A DNA stretch of 64,000 nt from Ascidiaceihabitans sp039975415 (GCF_039975415.1 NZ_JBDWHD010000010.1), one strand, 5' to 3'. Positions 8,701 to 17,340 are shown, counted from the first letter of the stretch. The notes: generated from the sequence alone by a model not told the origin. Numbers and translations: made by a program.

Positions 8701-9179
8701 CGCCGATCCCGGCCCATTCCGATAGCACATTCCAAAACAAGCAGTCGGAATTGCCCACCGCGTCCGTTGTCGAAACCCTGATCCATGAGGCCAGCCTGCC
8801 GGGTCCAACGGGCGAATCCAACCGTCTTAGCGCATATGACCGTGGGCCGGTTCTGTGCATGGGCCCCGGAGACGATGCCGCGGCGGCCCAGGCGCAGGCC
8901 ATCACAGCCCTTGGCGGCACCGCTGTCGCAGCCACAGGTCAGATCGCGCCACATCAACTGACAGACGGCCCTGCCTACGCCGGTGTGATATGGTGGGGCG
9001 ACGCTGACGCGGCCCAAGCCATCGACAAGGCACTGGCCCAGCGCAGTGGCGCCATTGTGCCGTTGATTACGCATCACCCTGACGCAGGCCACGCGCAGTC
9101 CGAAACCCACATCTGCATCGACACCACGGCGTCGGGCGGCAACGCGGCATTGCTGGGAGAAGTCGGGCAAATCACTTGA
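5784..9179 (+). CDS. putA: Bifunctional proline dehydrogenase / delta-1-pyrroline-5-carboxylate dehydrogenase
   Basis: 1131 residues from the ATG at 5784 (seven bases after AGGAGA). It oxidises proline to glutamate in two steps, FAD-dependent then NAD-dependent. The proline dehydrogenase barrel covers about residues 80-470 (SVKLSALYPRYE; MVRLVKGAYWDTEVK; YPQFATHNAHT). The aldehyde dehydrogenase covers about 530-1010, with PWNFPLAIYTGQMAAAL, the Glu motif IAETGGLNA near 757 and the catalytic Cys in SAGQRCSALR near 790. A C-terminal extension follows, as in type B PutA. There is no N-terminal ribbon-helix-helix domain, so regulation falls to the divergent Lrp-type gene. Confidence 0.95.
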   Translation: MNTALLNAIDAKTYADPDAVITELVALANLSPEDRTQITDKAAALVTRIRTGSEPGLMEVFLAEYGLSTDEGIALMCLAEALLRVPDADTIDALIEDKIAPSDWGKHLGQSASSLVNASTWALMLTGRVLDDDAPGPARHLQAALKRVGEPVIRAAVSRAMKEMGRQFVLGEDINAAMKRAAGMEAKGFTYSYDMLGEAARTEGDARRYHLSYSRAISAIATACTHNDVRENPGISVKLSALYPRYELAKHADVLRDLTPRLRSLALLAKSAGMGLNVDAEEANRLALSLDVIENVLSEPALAGWDGFGVVVQAYGPRAGTVIDTLYDMATKLDRKIMVRLVKGAYWDTEVKLAQTLGMDAFPVFTQKAQTDVSYIANARRLLGMTDRIYPQFATHNAHTVSAILHMADDVPYEFQRLHGMGEAMHLMVMQDNKTRCRIYAPVGAHRDLLAYLVRRLLENGANSSFVNQIVDEDVAPETVAADPFEALNTAAPDIATGTELYLPERPNSKGFDLGHAPTLDRINADRTPFATHQWHAKPQLAAQANPAPETPCLAPSDPSDTVGHVQNASLADVETAVQHVAPWNAPLETRRHVLNAAADLYEQNYGELFALLTREAGKTLLDCVAELREAIDFLRYYAAQATDDAPAGTALCISPWNFPLAIYTGQMAAALAQGNAVLSKPAAQTPLMAYRAAELLHAAGVPLHALQVLPGGADIGAALTAHPDLNVVAFTGSTATALKIRQSLADNAPATPLIAETGGLNAMIVDSTALPEQAVASIIESAFQSAGQRCSALRCLYVQEDIAPHFTEMLMGAMDSLSTGNPWDLQSDLGPVIDAQARDKIAAHIAASDVIHQLPSPNTGTFIAPTLLRVAGIADMQEEIFGPVLHLATFKSHELDAIIDDINATGYGLTFGLHTRIDDRVQHVSDRIKAGNIYVNRNQIGAIVGSQPFGGNGLSGTGPKAGGPDYLLRFRAPIPAHSDSTFQNKQSELPTASVVETLIHEASLPGPTGESNRLSAYDRGPVLCMGPGDDAAAAQAQAITALGGTAVAATGQIAPHQLTDGPAYAGVIWWGDADAAQAIDKALAQRSGAIVPLITHHPDAGHAQSETHICIDTTASGGNAALLGEVGQIT

Positions 9180-9210
9180 CCTTTCGCGGCCAAAACCGCA
9201 GCGTCTGCCC

Positions 9211-9942
9211 ATGTTACCCATACGCGATCACAACCCGTCGGGGCGCACGCCCTATGTCACCTGGCTGCTTATGGTCGCCAACATCGGCATCTTTCTAAGC
9301 TACGGGTTCAATGATCCCGAAGCGATCTATCGCGCCGTCTATGTCGACTGGGCGTTGATCCCTGCCCGGATCAGCTTTGGCGAAGGCTATTACACATTCA
9401 TCACCTCGCAATTTTTGCATGGGGGATGGATGCATCTGGCGGGGAATATGCTGTTTTTATGGATATTCGGCGACAACATCGAGGATGAGCTGGGGCACAT
9501 GCGCTACCTTGGCTTTTATCTGCTGTCGGGCATCGCGGCAGGTCTGTTGCAATATGCAACGGGCGTGGACAGCCGCGTCCCGATGGTCGGGGCCTCGGGC
9601 GCGATTGCAGGGGTTATGGGCGGGTATTTGTTGCTGTTTCCAAAGGCCAAAGTCGATATTTTCATCTTTTTCATCATCTTTTTCCGCATTTTCCCGATCC
9701 CTGCTTGGATCATGTTGATGCTTTGGTTCGGCATGCAGTTTATAGGCGGCATTTCGGCCGACCCCAATGGCGGCGGCGTGGCCTACTGGGCGCATGCAGG
9801 CGGCTTCATTGCGGGGCTTGTGATGATCGTGCCGGTTTGGCTGGCGCGTGGTGCGTTTGGGTTCTGGAAGCGCACGGACGGGCATCCACCCCACCCCGAG
9901 GCGCGTTATGATCTCAGCCGCATTCCCAAGGTCCGTCGATGA
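9211..9942 (+). CDS. Rhomboid-family intramembrane serine protease
   Basis: 243 residues, about six transmembrane segments. Catalytic Ser lies in GASGAIAGVMG (about residue 130) and His in YWAHAGGF (about 194); the L1 loop signature HGGWMHLAGNMLFLW is present. Rhomboids cleave membrane proteins within the bilayer; the substrate is unknown. It starts 31 bases after putA and its last four bases overlap the next gene, so the two downstream genes are likely cotranscribed. Confidence 0.9.
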   Translation: MLPIRDHNPSGRTPYVTWLLMVANIGIFLSYGFNDPEAIYRAVYVDWALIPARISFGEGYYTFITSQFLHGGWMHLAGNMLFLWIFGDNIEDELGHMRYLGFYLLSGIAAGLLQYATGVDSRVPMVGASGAIAGVMGGYLLLFPKAKVDIFIFFIIFFRIFPIPAWIMLMLWFGMQFIGGISADPNGGGVAYWAHAGGFIAGLVMIVPVWLARGAFGFWKRTDGHPPHPEARYDLSRIPKVRR

Positions 9943-10298
9943 AAATCACTGCGCGATGTCATTGCGGCGCGGTTGAACTTAGCGCAGAGCTTCTTGATGG
10001 TCTTGACCCATCCCGCTGCGATTGTTCGTTTTGCGTCCGCAGGCAAGCCGCAGCCGTTACGGCCATCGCATCCAGCGTGAAGGTCATCAAAGGCGCCGAC
10101 GTTTTGTCGACCTACAGCTTTGGCACCCACATGGCGCAGCACCACTTTTGCAAGATTTGTGGCATCTACACGCATCACCACAGACGGTCCGATCCCACCC
10201 AATGCGGCATCAATCTGGGCTGCATCGACGGGGTGCATCTATTAGACCACGAACCAATCCCTTGGACAGACGGCATAAACCACCCCTCTGACAGATAA
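9939..10298 (+). CDS. GFA/CENP-V-type zinc protein
   Basis: 119 residues with the paired cysteine pattern of glutathione-dependent formaldehyde-activating-like proteins: CHCGAV, CDCSFC and HFCKICGIYTHH. The cysteines bind zinc; most family members are of unknown substrate. The ATG overlaps the stop of the rhomboid gene (ATGA), indicating translational coupling. A role in formaldehyde handling is only the family label and is not supported by context. Confidence 0.85.
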   Translation: MKITARCHCGAVELSAELLDGLDPSRCDCSFCVRRQAAAVTAIASSVKVIKGADVLSTYSFGTHMAQHHFCKICGIYTHHHRRSDPTQCGINLGCIDGVHLLDHEPIPWTDGINHPSDR

Positions 10299-10430
10299 CC
10301 ATTCACGAAGCGTCAAACGTACAAGTGGCCCAATCGCGTATCCTTTGCAGTGGTTCACGTAAACCACCGCGCATTCCTTATGTGCCAGCGCTAGGCACGG
10401 CCAAAGCAATGTATGGAACGGGACAAAACG

Positions 10431-10955
10431 ATGTCAGCGATATTTGAAATCATTTGGGAAATTCTGCGCGGTGTTACAACGCAGACACCGTTTTGGGTGT
10501 GGCCATTGTTGGTTGGCCTTGTTGTGCTGGGATTGCGGGCCCGCACCATACGCCAAAGCGCCGTGTGGCCGTATTATGCAATTCCATTTCTAAGCTTAAT
10601 GCCCGTCAGCGCCGTTTCACGCATGACGCAGCCCATGACGGCTTGGGCCGGGTTTATGATTGGCTTCGCGGTATGCGTTGTTTGGGCCTATGCCTACCAA
10701 GGCAAACGGATTGTGCAAAAAGACGCGCAGCGAATAACGGTTCAAGGCGAATGGGTTACCATGATAACCGTCATGACGGTGTTCTGGGCCAACTTCGTGC
10801 AAGGCGTGTTGCAAAGTGTGGCGCCGGATGTTTTGCACAGCGCCCCGTTCATCGGCCTGTTCGCCACCATCCTGGGGGCCTGTGCAGGGTGCTTTGCTGG
10901 CCGGTCTTTGCGGATTGTGACGTGGCCAACGCTGCGGGCGGGCGCACCGGTTTAA
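10431..10955 (+). CDS. Integral membrane protein of unknown function (DUF6622-like)
   Basis: About 174 residues with five or six hydrophobic helices: a first segment at FWVWPLLVGLVVLGLRARTI, further ones at WAGFMIGFAVCVVWAYAY, WVTMITVMTVFWANFVQG and FIGLFATILGACAGCFAG. The pattern resembles small membrane proteins labelled DUF6622, without known function. An in-frame ATG at 10413 is possible; the later start is better spaced from GGGA. The gene ends convergent with, and four bases inside, the next one. Confidence 0.65.
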   Translation: MSAIFEIIWEILRGVTTQTPFWVWPLLVGLVVLGLRARTIRQSAVWPYYAIPFLSLMPVSAVSRMTQPMTAWAGFMIGFAVCVVWAYAYQGKRIVQKDAQRITVQGEWVTMITVMTVFWANFVQGVLQSVAPDVLHSAPFIGLFATILGACAGCFAGRSLRIVTWPTLRAGAPV

Positions 10956-11734
10956 CGCAGTGTTTTTGCCAATCCGTTGAACAGTGCTTCGTTGGCGCAG
11001 ATCACTTCGCCGTCGTCCAGAATATGGCCCTCGGGGTTCATCGGCTCAACCAATGCACCGGCTTCTTTGGCGATGATCAGCCCAGCTGCCATGTCCCATG
11101 GCTTCAGGCGGCGTTCAAAAAAGCCATCGTAACGGCCTGCAGCAACATAGGCCAAATCCAGCGATGCAGCCCCCCAACGCCGGATGCCTGCACACACAGG
11201 GGCCAGCTTGGCGATGTCTTGCAGCGTCAAGGGCAGATCGGTGCGCCCCCCAAACGGCACGCCCGTTGCAAAGATGGCTTCAATCATTCGGGACCGACCG
11301 GACACACGAAGACGCGTTTCGTTCATCCAGGCACCAGCACCTTTTTCAGCAAAGAAACATTCATCTTTGGCCGCGTCATAGACAACACCGGCCACGATCT
11401 GGCCTTTGTGTTCCAGTGCGATGGACACCGCCCAATGGGGCAAACCGTGCAAATAGTTCGTTGTGCCGTCCAACGGGTCCACAATCCAGCGGCGCGTGGG
11501 ATCTTTGCCTTCTTCTTCGGCTGATTCCTCGGCCAACCATCCGTAGGTGGGGCGTGCTTCCATCAATTCGTATTTGATTGTGCGTTCCGCGTTCAAATCC
11601 GCCTTGCTGACAAAATCGCCTGCCCCCTTCATGGAAACCTGCAAGTTCTCGACTTCGCGGAAGTCTTTGATCAACCCGCGACCCGCTTTGCGCGCGGCTT
11701 TGATCATGACGTTGAGATTTGCACTGCCAACCAT
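10952..11734 (-). CDS. suhB: Inositol-1-monophosphatase family protein (SuhB)
   Basis: 260 residues. Magnesium-binding motifs of the family are all visible: LAEESAEEE (Glu ligand), WIVDPLDGTTNYLHG and KPWDMAAGLIIAKEAGA. These enzymes hydrolyse inositol phosphates or related sugar phosphates, and in gammaproteobacteria SuhB also associates with transcription complexes. Length and motifs match typical SuhB. It is convergent with the membrane-protein gene and divergent from the oxidoreductase at 11892. Confidence 0.9.
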   Translation of the reverse strand: MVGSANLNVMIKAARKAGRGLIKDFREVENLQVSMKGAGDFVSKADLNAERTIKYELMEARPTYGWLAEESAEEEGKDPTRRWIVDPLDGTTNYLHGLPHWAVSIALEHKGQIVAGVVYDAAKDECFFAEKGAGAWMNETRLRVSGRSRMIEAIFATGVPFGGRTDLPLTLQDIAKLAPVCAGIRRWGAASLDLAYVAAGRYDGFFERRLKPWDMAAGLIIAKEAGALVEPMNPEGHILDDGEVICANEALFNGLAKTLR

Positions 11735-11891
11735 TGGGACACACTCCGGATAGGGATCAAGCCCGCGCTATACGCCCAAGGGGCGCAGTTGCCAAGGGGG
11801 GCTGCACCATCGCATTGCGCAACCGTAACGGAACGTCGCACTTGCCACAAATGGCAGGTCGCGCCACGCTGGCCCAAAGAGGGAGAATATC

Positions 11892-12929
11892 ATGACAGAC
11901 CAAATGCAACGCATCGCTCTGGCTGGCCGCCCGTCGGGTGCACCACAACCGGAACATTTCAGTTTTGAGACCGCAGAGGTGCCCACACCGGGGCCGGGAC
12001 AAATTTTGGTCCGCAACCACTACATGTCGCTTGACCCGTATATGCGTGGACGCATGGACGACGGCAAAAGCTATGCGGCCCCCGTCCCGATCGGCGGTAC
12101 CATGGAAGGTGGCGGCGTAGGCGAAGTGATAGCGTCCAATTCGGAGGCCTTCAAACCAGGCGATATCGCCTTTGGTATGTTCGGCTGGGCCACCCATGCC
12201 GTGGCAGACGCCCAGATGTGCCGTAAAATCAATCCCGACCACGGGCCAATCACAGCGTCTTTGGGCGTTTTGGGCATGCCGGGCTTCACAGGCTGGTACG
12301 GATTGATGGAATACGGACGCCCAAAAGCCGGTGAAACGCTTGTCGTGGCAGCAGCCACCGGCCCTGTTGGATCTATGGTCGGCCAAGTTGCGAAATCACT
12401 GGGCCTGAAAACCATCGGCATCGCGGGCGGGCCCGACAAATGCAAAATGGCGGTCGAAATCTTTGGCTTTGACGTATGTTTGGATCACCGCGCTTATGAT
12501 GATGCAAAATCCATGCGGGCCGCGATCAAAGAGGCCGCGGGCGGTGGCGTCGACATCTACTTTGAAAACGTAGGGGGCAAAGTGCTGGAAGCGGTGATGC
12601 CGCTTATGAAACCACACGGGCGCATCCCGATTTGCGGTATGATCTCTTGGTACAATGACGGCGGTTTGGGCGCAGGCGCGTCTTCGAAATTGTCAGCACC
12701 TGCCATGTGGCGCACGATTTTGGTGAACTTCCTGTCTGTGAACGGCTTCATCATTTCCAATCATTGGAATGACTTCCCAAAATTCCTTGGTGAAATTGGC
12801 CCCAAAGTGGCCTCAGGCGATATCAAGGTCGTTGAGGACATCGCAGAAGGGCTTGAGAACGCACCAAAAGCCTTCATGGGGCTTCTTGAGGGGAAAAATG
12901 TCGGCAAACAGATCGTAAAAGTGATCTGA
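11892..12929 (+). CDS. NADP-dependent medium-chain reductase (CurA/leukotriene B4 dehydrogenase-like)
   Basis: 345 residues of the zinc-free MDR family. The N-terminal catalytic part has SLDPYMRGRMDD and GGTMEGGGVGEV; the Rossmann part has AAATGPVGSMVGQVAKSLG, and the family-specific YFENVGGKVLEAVMPLMKPHGRI follows in order. Members reduce the double bond of alpha,beta-unsaturated ketones or aldehydes with NADPH. The ATG follows GGGAGAATATC. It is monocistronic, ending in a hairpin before cysK. Confidence 0.85.
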   Translation: MTDQMQRIALAGRPSGAPQPEHFSFETAEVPTPGPGQILVRNHYMSLDPYMRGRMDDGKSYAAPVPIGGTMEGGGVGEVIASNSEAFKPGDIAFGMFGWATHAVADAQMCRKINPDHGPITASLGVLGMPGFTGWYGLMEYGRPKAGETLVVAAATGPVGSMVGQVAKSLGLKTIGIAGGPDKCKMAVEIFGFDVCLDHRAYDDAKSMRAAIKEAAGGGVDIYFENVGGKVLEAVMPLMKPHGRIPICGMISWYNDGGLGAGASSKLSAPAMWRTILVNFLSVNGFIISNHWNDFPKFLGEIGPKVASGDIKVVEDIAEGLENAPKAFMGLLEGKNVGKQIVKVI

Positions 12930-12937
12930 TTGTTCTT

Positions 12938-12968
12938 TTCCAGCGCGTGATTGCCTTGCGCGCTGGAA
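12938..12968 (+). terminator. Hairpin terminator after the oxidoreductase gene
   Basis: TTCCAGCGCG (12938-12947) pairs perfectly with CGCGCTGGAA (12959-12968) around an 11-base loop, then a short TTTC. The T tract is weak but the stem is ten perfect pairs. Confidence 0.65.
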
Positions 12969-13020
12969 TTTCATCCCGTTCCTGCCTAGCTTGGGTCCAA
13001 CAACAAAAAGGATCACGGAT

Positions 13021-13980
13021 ATGGCACAGCCCGGACGCGGAAAAATTTACGACAGCATCACCGAGACAGTTGGCAACACACCTCTTGTCCGATTGAACAA
13101 ATTGGCAGCGGCGCATGGGTCTAAAGCCAACATTCTGGCCAAGCTTGAATTTTTCAACCCAACGTCTTCCGTCAAAGACCGTATTGGCGTGGCCATGGTC
13201 GAAGCGATGGAAGCCGCAGGCACCATCACCCCCGGCAAAACCACCCTGATCGAACCGACCTCCGGCAACACAGGCATCGGCCTTGCGCTTGCCGCCGCCG
13301 CCAAAGGGTACAAGCTGATCCTGACCATGCCCGAAAGCATGTCGATTGAACGGCGCAAAATGTTTGCGATCCTTGGCGCCACGATGGAGCTGACGGAACC
13401 CGCAAAAGGCATGAAAGGCGCGATTGCCAAGGCCGAGGAACTCGCCGCCTCGATCCCCGATGCCGTGATCCCGCAACAATTCGAAAACCCCGCCAATCCC
13501 GCCATTCACGTGGCGACAACGGGCCCCGAAATCTGGAACGACACGGGCGGCAGCATCGACGCCTTTGTGTCGGGTATAGGCACAGGCGGCACGATCACCG
13601 GCGCGGGTGGGTTCCTGAAACAGCAAAATCCGAACATTCATATCGTAGCCGTTGAGCCTACGGATTCGCCTGTTCTGTCTGGAGGTGCCCCCGGCCCGCA
13701 TAAAATCCAAGGCATCGGTGCAGGTTTTGCCCCCGCAATCCTGAACACCGAAATCTACGACGAGGTGCTGACAGTGTCCAACGACGACGCCTTTGCACTG
13801 GCCCGTGAAGTGGCCGCGTTGGAAGGTGTACCAGTGGGCATCTCGTCTGGCGCTGCGCTGAAAGCGGCACTAGAGCTTGGTGCGCGAGACGATATGGCAG
13901 GTAAAAACATCGTCGTGATCCTCGCCAGCTTTGCAGAACGGTATTTGTCCACGGCCTTGTTTGACGGTCTCGGAGACTGA
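13021..13980 (+). CDS. cysK: Cysteine synthase A (O-acetylserine sulfhydrylase)
   Basis: 319 residues. PLP-binding Lys in TSSVKDRIG, the substrate loop TSGNTGIGLA, phosphate-binding GTGGTITG and the C-terminal SSGAAL. It condenses O-acetylserine with sulfide to cysteine. Start at 13021 after AAAGGATC. The C-terminal tail here ends LFDGLGD; the family normally ends in an aromatic or Ile residue used for SAT binding in some species, so the tail shows nothing diagnostic. The sulfotransferase gene starts five bases downstream, suggesting cotranscription. Confidence 0.95.
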   Translation: MAQPGRGKIYDSITETVGNTPLVRLNKLAAAHGSKANILAKLEFFNPTSSVKDRIGVAMVEAMEAAGTITPGKTTLIEPTSGNTGIGLALAAAAKGYKLILTMPESMSIERRKMFAILGATMELTEPAKGMKGAIAKAEELAASIPDAVIPQQFENPANPAIHVATTGPEIWNDTGGSIDAFVSGIGTGGTITGAGGFLKQQNPNIHIVAVEPTDSPVLSGGAPGPHKIQGIGAGFAPAILNTEIYDEVLTVSNDDAFALAREVAALEGVPVGISSGAALKAALELGARDDMAGKNIVVILASFAERYLSTALFDGLGD

Positions 13981-13985
13981 GTGTT

Positions 13986-14849
13986 TTGGACGGTATAACA
14001 GACAGGCATCAAAACTATTTTGCCTGTCTGGGTCCTGCCCGTTCCGGCACCACATGGTTACACCGTTATTTGCGTGACCACAGCACGGCCAAAATGACCA
14101 CCATGAAGGAAATTCACTGGTTCGACACCGCAACAGGCGTCAAACCGGACCGAAAATCGGCAAGAATGGCTGTGCGTTGGGCAAATATCCGAAAAAAGGC
14201 GGCGCAGTCTGGACGCCCGCTTTCGGACGTCCAATTGGAAGTTCGCGACCGGGCATTGATGAAAAGTGACGCAGATTACCGTCGCTTCTTTACCGACAGG
14301 TTTGGACCGGACGATACGTTTGGTGACGTCACGCCAAGTTATTGGCGTCTGACCCCCGACGGGTTTGGACGGATGCTGGATGTCTTCCCCGCAGCCAAAA
14401 TTGTATTTCTGATGCGCAATCCGACCGATGCGATGTGGTCCCGGGCCGCTCATGCCATTTCAAATGGCGGTGCGCAGCAGACCCAAGACCAGATCGTGCG
14501 CTCACGTTTGACAGCTGAAATAAGCGCATTTGGCCTGCCGCCTTTGCAAGATATTCACTCTAAGTTGGTGTCTGTCTTTCACCCGCATCGCATTCATTGC
14601 GTGTTCACTGAAGATCTGTTTTCGGACAACGCGGACGCGACCCTGACCGCCTTATGCAACTTTCTTGGCGTAAAAGGTGCACCTGTCCAAAGCCACACAT
14701 ATAACGGAAATCGCGGCATTTACGACCCGATGCCCAAAGACTTGCGCCACACCGTTGCGTGCCATTACAGACAGACCTACGCGTTTGCAAAACAACACAT
14801 GAAACGGTTGCCGGAGCCGTGGGAACGTGACATGCAAGCGATCTTATGA
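13986..14849 (+). CDS. Sulfotransferase family protein
   Basis: About 287 residues. The PAPS 5'-phosphosulfate loop is GPARSGTTWLHRYL near the N terminus, and the 3'-phosphate motif appears as IVFLMRNPTDAMWSRAAHA. It would transfer sulfate from PAPS to an unknown acceptor. The start is a TTG (13986) placed after GGAG at the cysK stop; no better ATG lies before the P-loop. Position after cysK links it loosely to sulfur metabolism. A stem-loop follows the stop. Confidence 0.85.
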   Translation: MDGITDRHQNYFACLGPARSGTTWLHRYLRDHSTAKMTTMKEIHWFDTATGVKPDRKSARMAVRWANIRKKAAQSGRPLSDVQLEVRDRALMKSDADYRRFFTDRFGPDDTFGDVTPSYWRLTPDGFGRMLDVFPAAKIVFLMRNPTDAMWSRAAHAISNGGAQQTQDQIVRSRLTAEISAFGLPPLQDIHSKLVSVFHPHRIHCVFTEDLFSDNADATLTALCNFLGVKGAPVQSHTYNGNRGIYDPMPKDLRHTVACHYRQTYAFAKQHMKRLPEPWERDMQAIL

Positions 14850-14853
14850 TCGC

Positions 14854-14874
14854 GTCATGCGGTTGCCGCATGAC
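14854..14874 (+). terminator. Stem-loop after the sulfotransferase gene
   Basis: GTCATGCGG (14854-14862), loop TTG, CCGCATGAC (14866-14874): nine perfect pairs. No T tract follows, so it may stabilise the mRNA end or serve both convergent genes rather than act as a classic terminator. Confidence 0.55.
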
Positions 14875-14907
14875 ATACGCGAACGACAGAGTTTGAAATG
14901 TCCCCTA

Positions 14908-15813
14908 TCAAGCAGCCTGCAATTTTCGCGCTTCAACCCGTGCCAGTTCAATCAGCCGTTTCATGTAGGGTTTATCACGTTCGTCACTGCGAATGGCGGC
15001 ATAGAGACGCCGTGTGATGCCATCTTTGGTCAGTGGACGGGTGATGTAGTCGGATGAATATTTCACTTCCCGAACCACCCAATCGGGCAGAACAGATACC
15101 CCACGATTAGAGGCCACCAATAACAAAATGACAGCTGTCAATTCAGCCTGCCGCACAGTTTCGGGTTCAACTTTGTTCGGGATCAAAAGCTGACTGAACA
15201 CATCCAGTCGCGTGCGTTCCACAGGATAGGTGATCAGTGTCTCGCCACGGAAATCCTTTGCATCGATATAGTCCTTTTGGGCCAGCGGGTGATCCTTTGA
15301 GGCAACAAAAACCGCCTTGTAATCAAAGAGTTCGATAAAATCGATCCCCGGTATTTCCTCTGGATCGGATGATACCACCAAATCGACCTGTTCTTTCATC
15401 AACGCAGGCAAGGCATCAAAAGCAAGACCGGGGCGTATATCCACATCAACGTCCGGCCACGAGCGGCGGAATTCTTCCAGCACAGGAAACAGCCATTCAA
15501 AGCAGGCATGACATTCAATGGCGATGTGCATGCGCCCTGATTTGCCATCGCGCAGCCCTGTGAACTCTGCCAAAGTGGCTTCGATCTGGGGCAAAACCTG
15601 TTCCGCAAGCCGCAACAGACGCAGACCCGCCGCGGACAATCGCAGCGGTTTGGACCGGCGCACAAACAATTCCACCCCCGCTTGATCCTCAAGACCTTTG
15701 ACCTGATGGCTTAACGCGCTTTGGGTGATGTGCAGCTGATCGGCGGCCTTGGCCAAACCACCCGCTTCATGAATGGCCTTGATGGTGCGCAAGTGGCGAA
15801 ATTCGATATGCAT
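14908..15813 (-). CDS. metR: LysR-family regulator MetR
   Basis: 301 residues from the ATG at 15813. N-terminal winged helix-turn-helix (FRHLRTIKAIHEAGGLAKAA, then DQLHITQSALSHQVKGLE), then a substrate-binding domain typical of MetR (IECHACFEWLFPVLEEFRR; ASNRGVSVLPDWVV). MetR activates methionine-pathway genes with homocysteine as coactivator. It is divergent from metF with a perfect MetR-type box between them. An open frame extends further upstream, but the later ATG matches the family start. Confidence 0.92.
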   Translation of the reverse strand: MHIEFRHLRTIKAIHEAGGLAKAADQLHITQSALSHQVKGLEDQAGVELFVRRSKPLRLSAAGLRLLRLAEQVLPQIEATLAEFTGLRDGKSGRMHIAIECHACFEWLFPVLEEFRRSWPDVDVDIRPGLAFDALPALMKEQVDLVVSSDPEEIPGIDFIELFDYKAVFVASKDHPLAQKDYIDAKDFRGETLITYPVERTRLDVFSQLLIPNKVEPETVRQAELTAVILLLVASNRGVSVLPDWVVREVKYSSDYITRPLTKDGITRRLYAAIRSDERDKPYMKRLIELARVEARKLQAA

Positions 15814-15840
15814 ATGAAACTCATATTGTTGATGAGAGTT

Positions 15841-15855
15841 ATGAATTTGATTCAT
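15841..15855. promoter_or_regulatory. MetR box in the metR/metF intergenic region
   Basis: ATGAATTTGATTCAT is a perfect palindrome with arms ATGAAT/ATTCAT and contains TGAA-N5-TTCA (15842-15854), the MetR recognition pattern known from enterobacteria. It lies 27 bases before the metR start and 66 before metF, fit to control both. Confidence 0.75.
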
Positions 15856-15920
15856 TACCACAATCATGGGACAAAGCACAACGCCCCGCCGCAACCGCCA
15901 AACCAAGTCAGGAACACCAC

Positions 15921-16787
15921 ATGACATCGCCCGCCATTTCCTTTGAGGTCTTCCCCCCAAAGTCTATCGATGCGTCTTTCCGGCTTTGGGACACAGCGCA
16001 AGCTTTGGCGCCTCTTGATCCACGGTTCTTTTCCGTAACCTATGGCGCTGGCGGTTCCACACAGGACCTGACGCATGATGCAGCCGCCACGTTGCGCCGT
16101 ACATCGGGCATGCCCATTGCCGCCCATCTGACCTGCGTCGGGGCATCAAAATCCCAAGTTATGGCCACCGCCCAAAAATTCGCCAAGGCGGGGATCACCG
16201 ATATTGTGGCCTTGCGCGGGGACCCCGTGCAAGGTGACGCCGCGTTCACCGCACACCCGCAAGGCTTTGCCAACAGCGTCGAATTGATCGAAGCTTTGGC
16301 ATCTACTGGGAAATTCACCATCCGTGTTGGCGCCTATCCCGAAACGCATCCCGATGCGGTATCAGACCAACAAAACATTGACTGGTTAAAAGCCAAACTG
16401 GACGCGGGCGCGGCTGAGGCAATCACACAATTTTTCTTTGATCCGGAGCACTTCCTTCGGTTCCGCGACGCCTGCGTCAAAGCTGGAATTACGGCCCCAA
16501 TCACACCCGGAATTTTGCCAATCTCGAACTGGAAAAGCACCGTCAGCTTTGCCGAAAGGTGCGGCGCGTCGATCCCTGTAGATCTCGCCCAAGCGTTTGA
16601 AAACGCTGTACGCGATGACCGCATGGACCTTCTGTCCATCGCCCAGTGCACGGAATTATGCGATGACCTGATGTGTGAAGGCGTCGATGCGCTGCATTTT
16701 TACACGTTGAACCGTCCGGACCTGACCCGCGAGGTTTGCCATGCTTTGGGCGTGACAGCGGCAAGCAGCATCCGCAACGTGGCGTAA
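15921..16787 (+). CDS. metF: 5,10-Methylenetetrahydrofolate reductase
   Basis: 288 residues. The FAD barrel signatures are present: ISFEVFPPKS at the N terminus, FFSVTYGAGGS, HLTCVGAS, VALRGDPV and AEAITQFFFDPEHFLRF. The enzyme makes 5-methyltetrahydrofolate for methionine synthase. Divergent from metR with the MetR box between. The stop is followed by a thioesterase gene that has its own ribosome site. Confidence 0.95.
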   Translation: MTSPAISFEVFPPKSIDASFRLWDTAQALAPLDPRFFSVTYGAGGSTQDLTHDAAATLRRTSGMPIAAHLTCVGASKSQVMATAQKFAKAGITDIVALRGDPVQGDAAFTAHPQGFANSVELIEALASTGKFTIRVGAYPETHPDAVSDQQNIDWLKAKLDAGAAEAITQFFFDPEHFLRFRDACVKAGITAPITPGILPISNWKSTVSFAERCGASIPVDLAQAFENAVRDDRMDLLSIAQCTELCDDLMCEGVDALHFYTLNRPDLTREVCHALGVTAASSIRNVA

Positions 16788-16848
16788 AGCTTGTTTGCCA
16801 TCGGGCTTTTTCCTAGCGTCGGCAGCAGACCCTAACGCCGGAGAGCCC

Positions 16849-17340
16849 ATGCCCCGTATCGCGAAATCGCCTGCAGATTTGTTGAACCAGGAAGATGTCT
16901 TGGCCATGTCAGGCCTGGAATTCATGCAAAGCATATTGGACGGTACAAACCCCGGCCCGCCGATCGGGCAGACCATGGGATACACGTTGCATGATATTTC
17001 TGACGGGCACGCGGTGTTTCGCGGGACACCCGAATTCAACGTGACCAACCCGATGGGCACAGTGCATGGGGGCTGGTACGGTACCCTTCTGGACAGTGCT
17101 ATGGCGTGCGCCGTCATGACCAAAGTGCCCCGCGGCGCGGTTTACACAACGCTGGAATACAAGATCAATATCACCCGCGCTATTCCTTTGGGCATGCAAA
17201 TTGACTGCATCGGCACTGTTGATCATTCCGGTCGATCAACGGGTGTCGCCAGCGGAAAGATTGTCGGTGTTGAAGATGGTAAAACCTATGCCACCGGATC
17301 GACAACCTGCATCATCATGCAAATCAAGCCGACTTCGTAG
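16849..17340 (+). CDS. PaaI-type hotdog thioesterase
   Basis: 163 residues from the ATG at 16849, which follows GGAGAGCCC. The hotdog-fold core motif is NPMGTVHGGWYGTLLDSAMACAV followed by TTLEYKINITRAIPLGM. Such proteins hydrolyse acyl- or aryl-CoA esters; the substrate is unknown. Its 3' end overlaps the convergent DUF2235 gene by 17 bases. Confidence 0.85.
   Translation: MPRIAKSPADLLNQEDVLAMSGLEFMQSILDGTNPGPPIGQTMGYTLHDISDGHAVFRGTPEFNVTNPMGTVHGGWYGTLLDSAMACAVMTKVPRGAVYTTLEYKINITRAIPLGMQIDCIGTVDHSGRSTGVASGKIVGVEDGKTYATGSTTCIIMQIKPTS

Noticed and set aside
14673..14690. GGTGCACC within the sulfotransferase gene
   Set aside because: Single palindrome inside coding sequence without the paired arm of repeat family 2.
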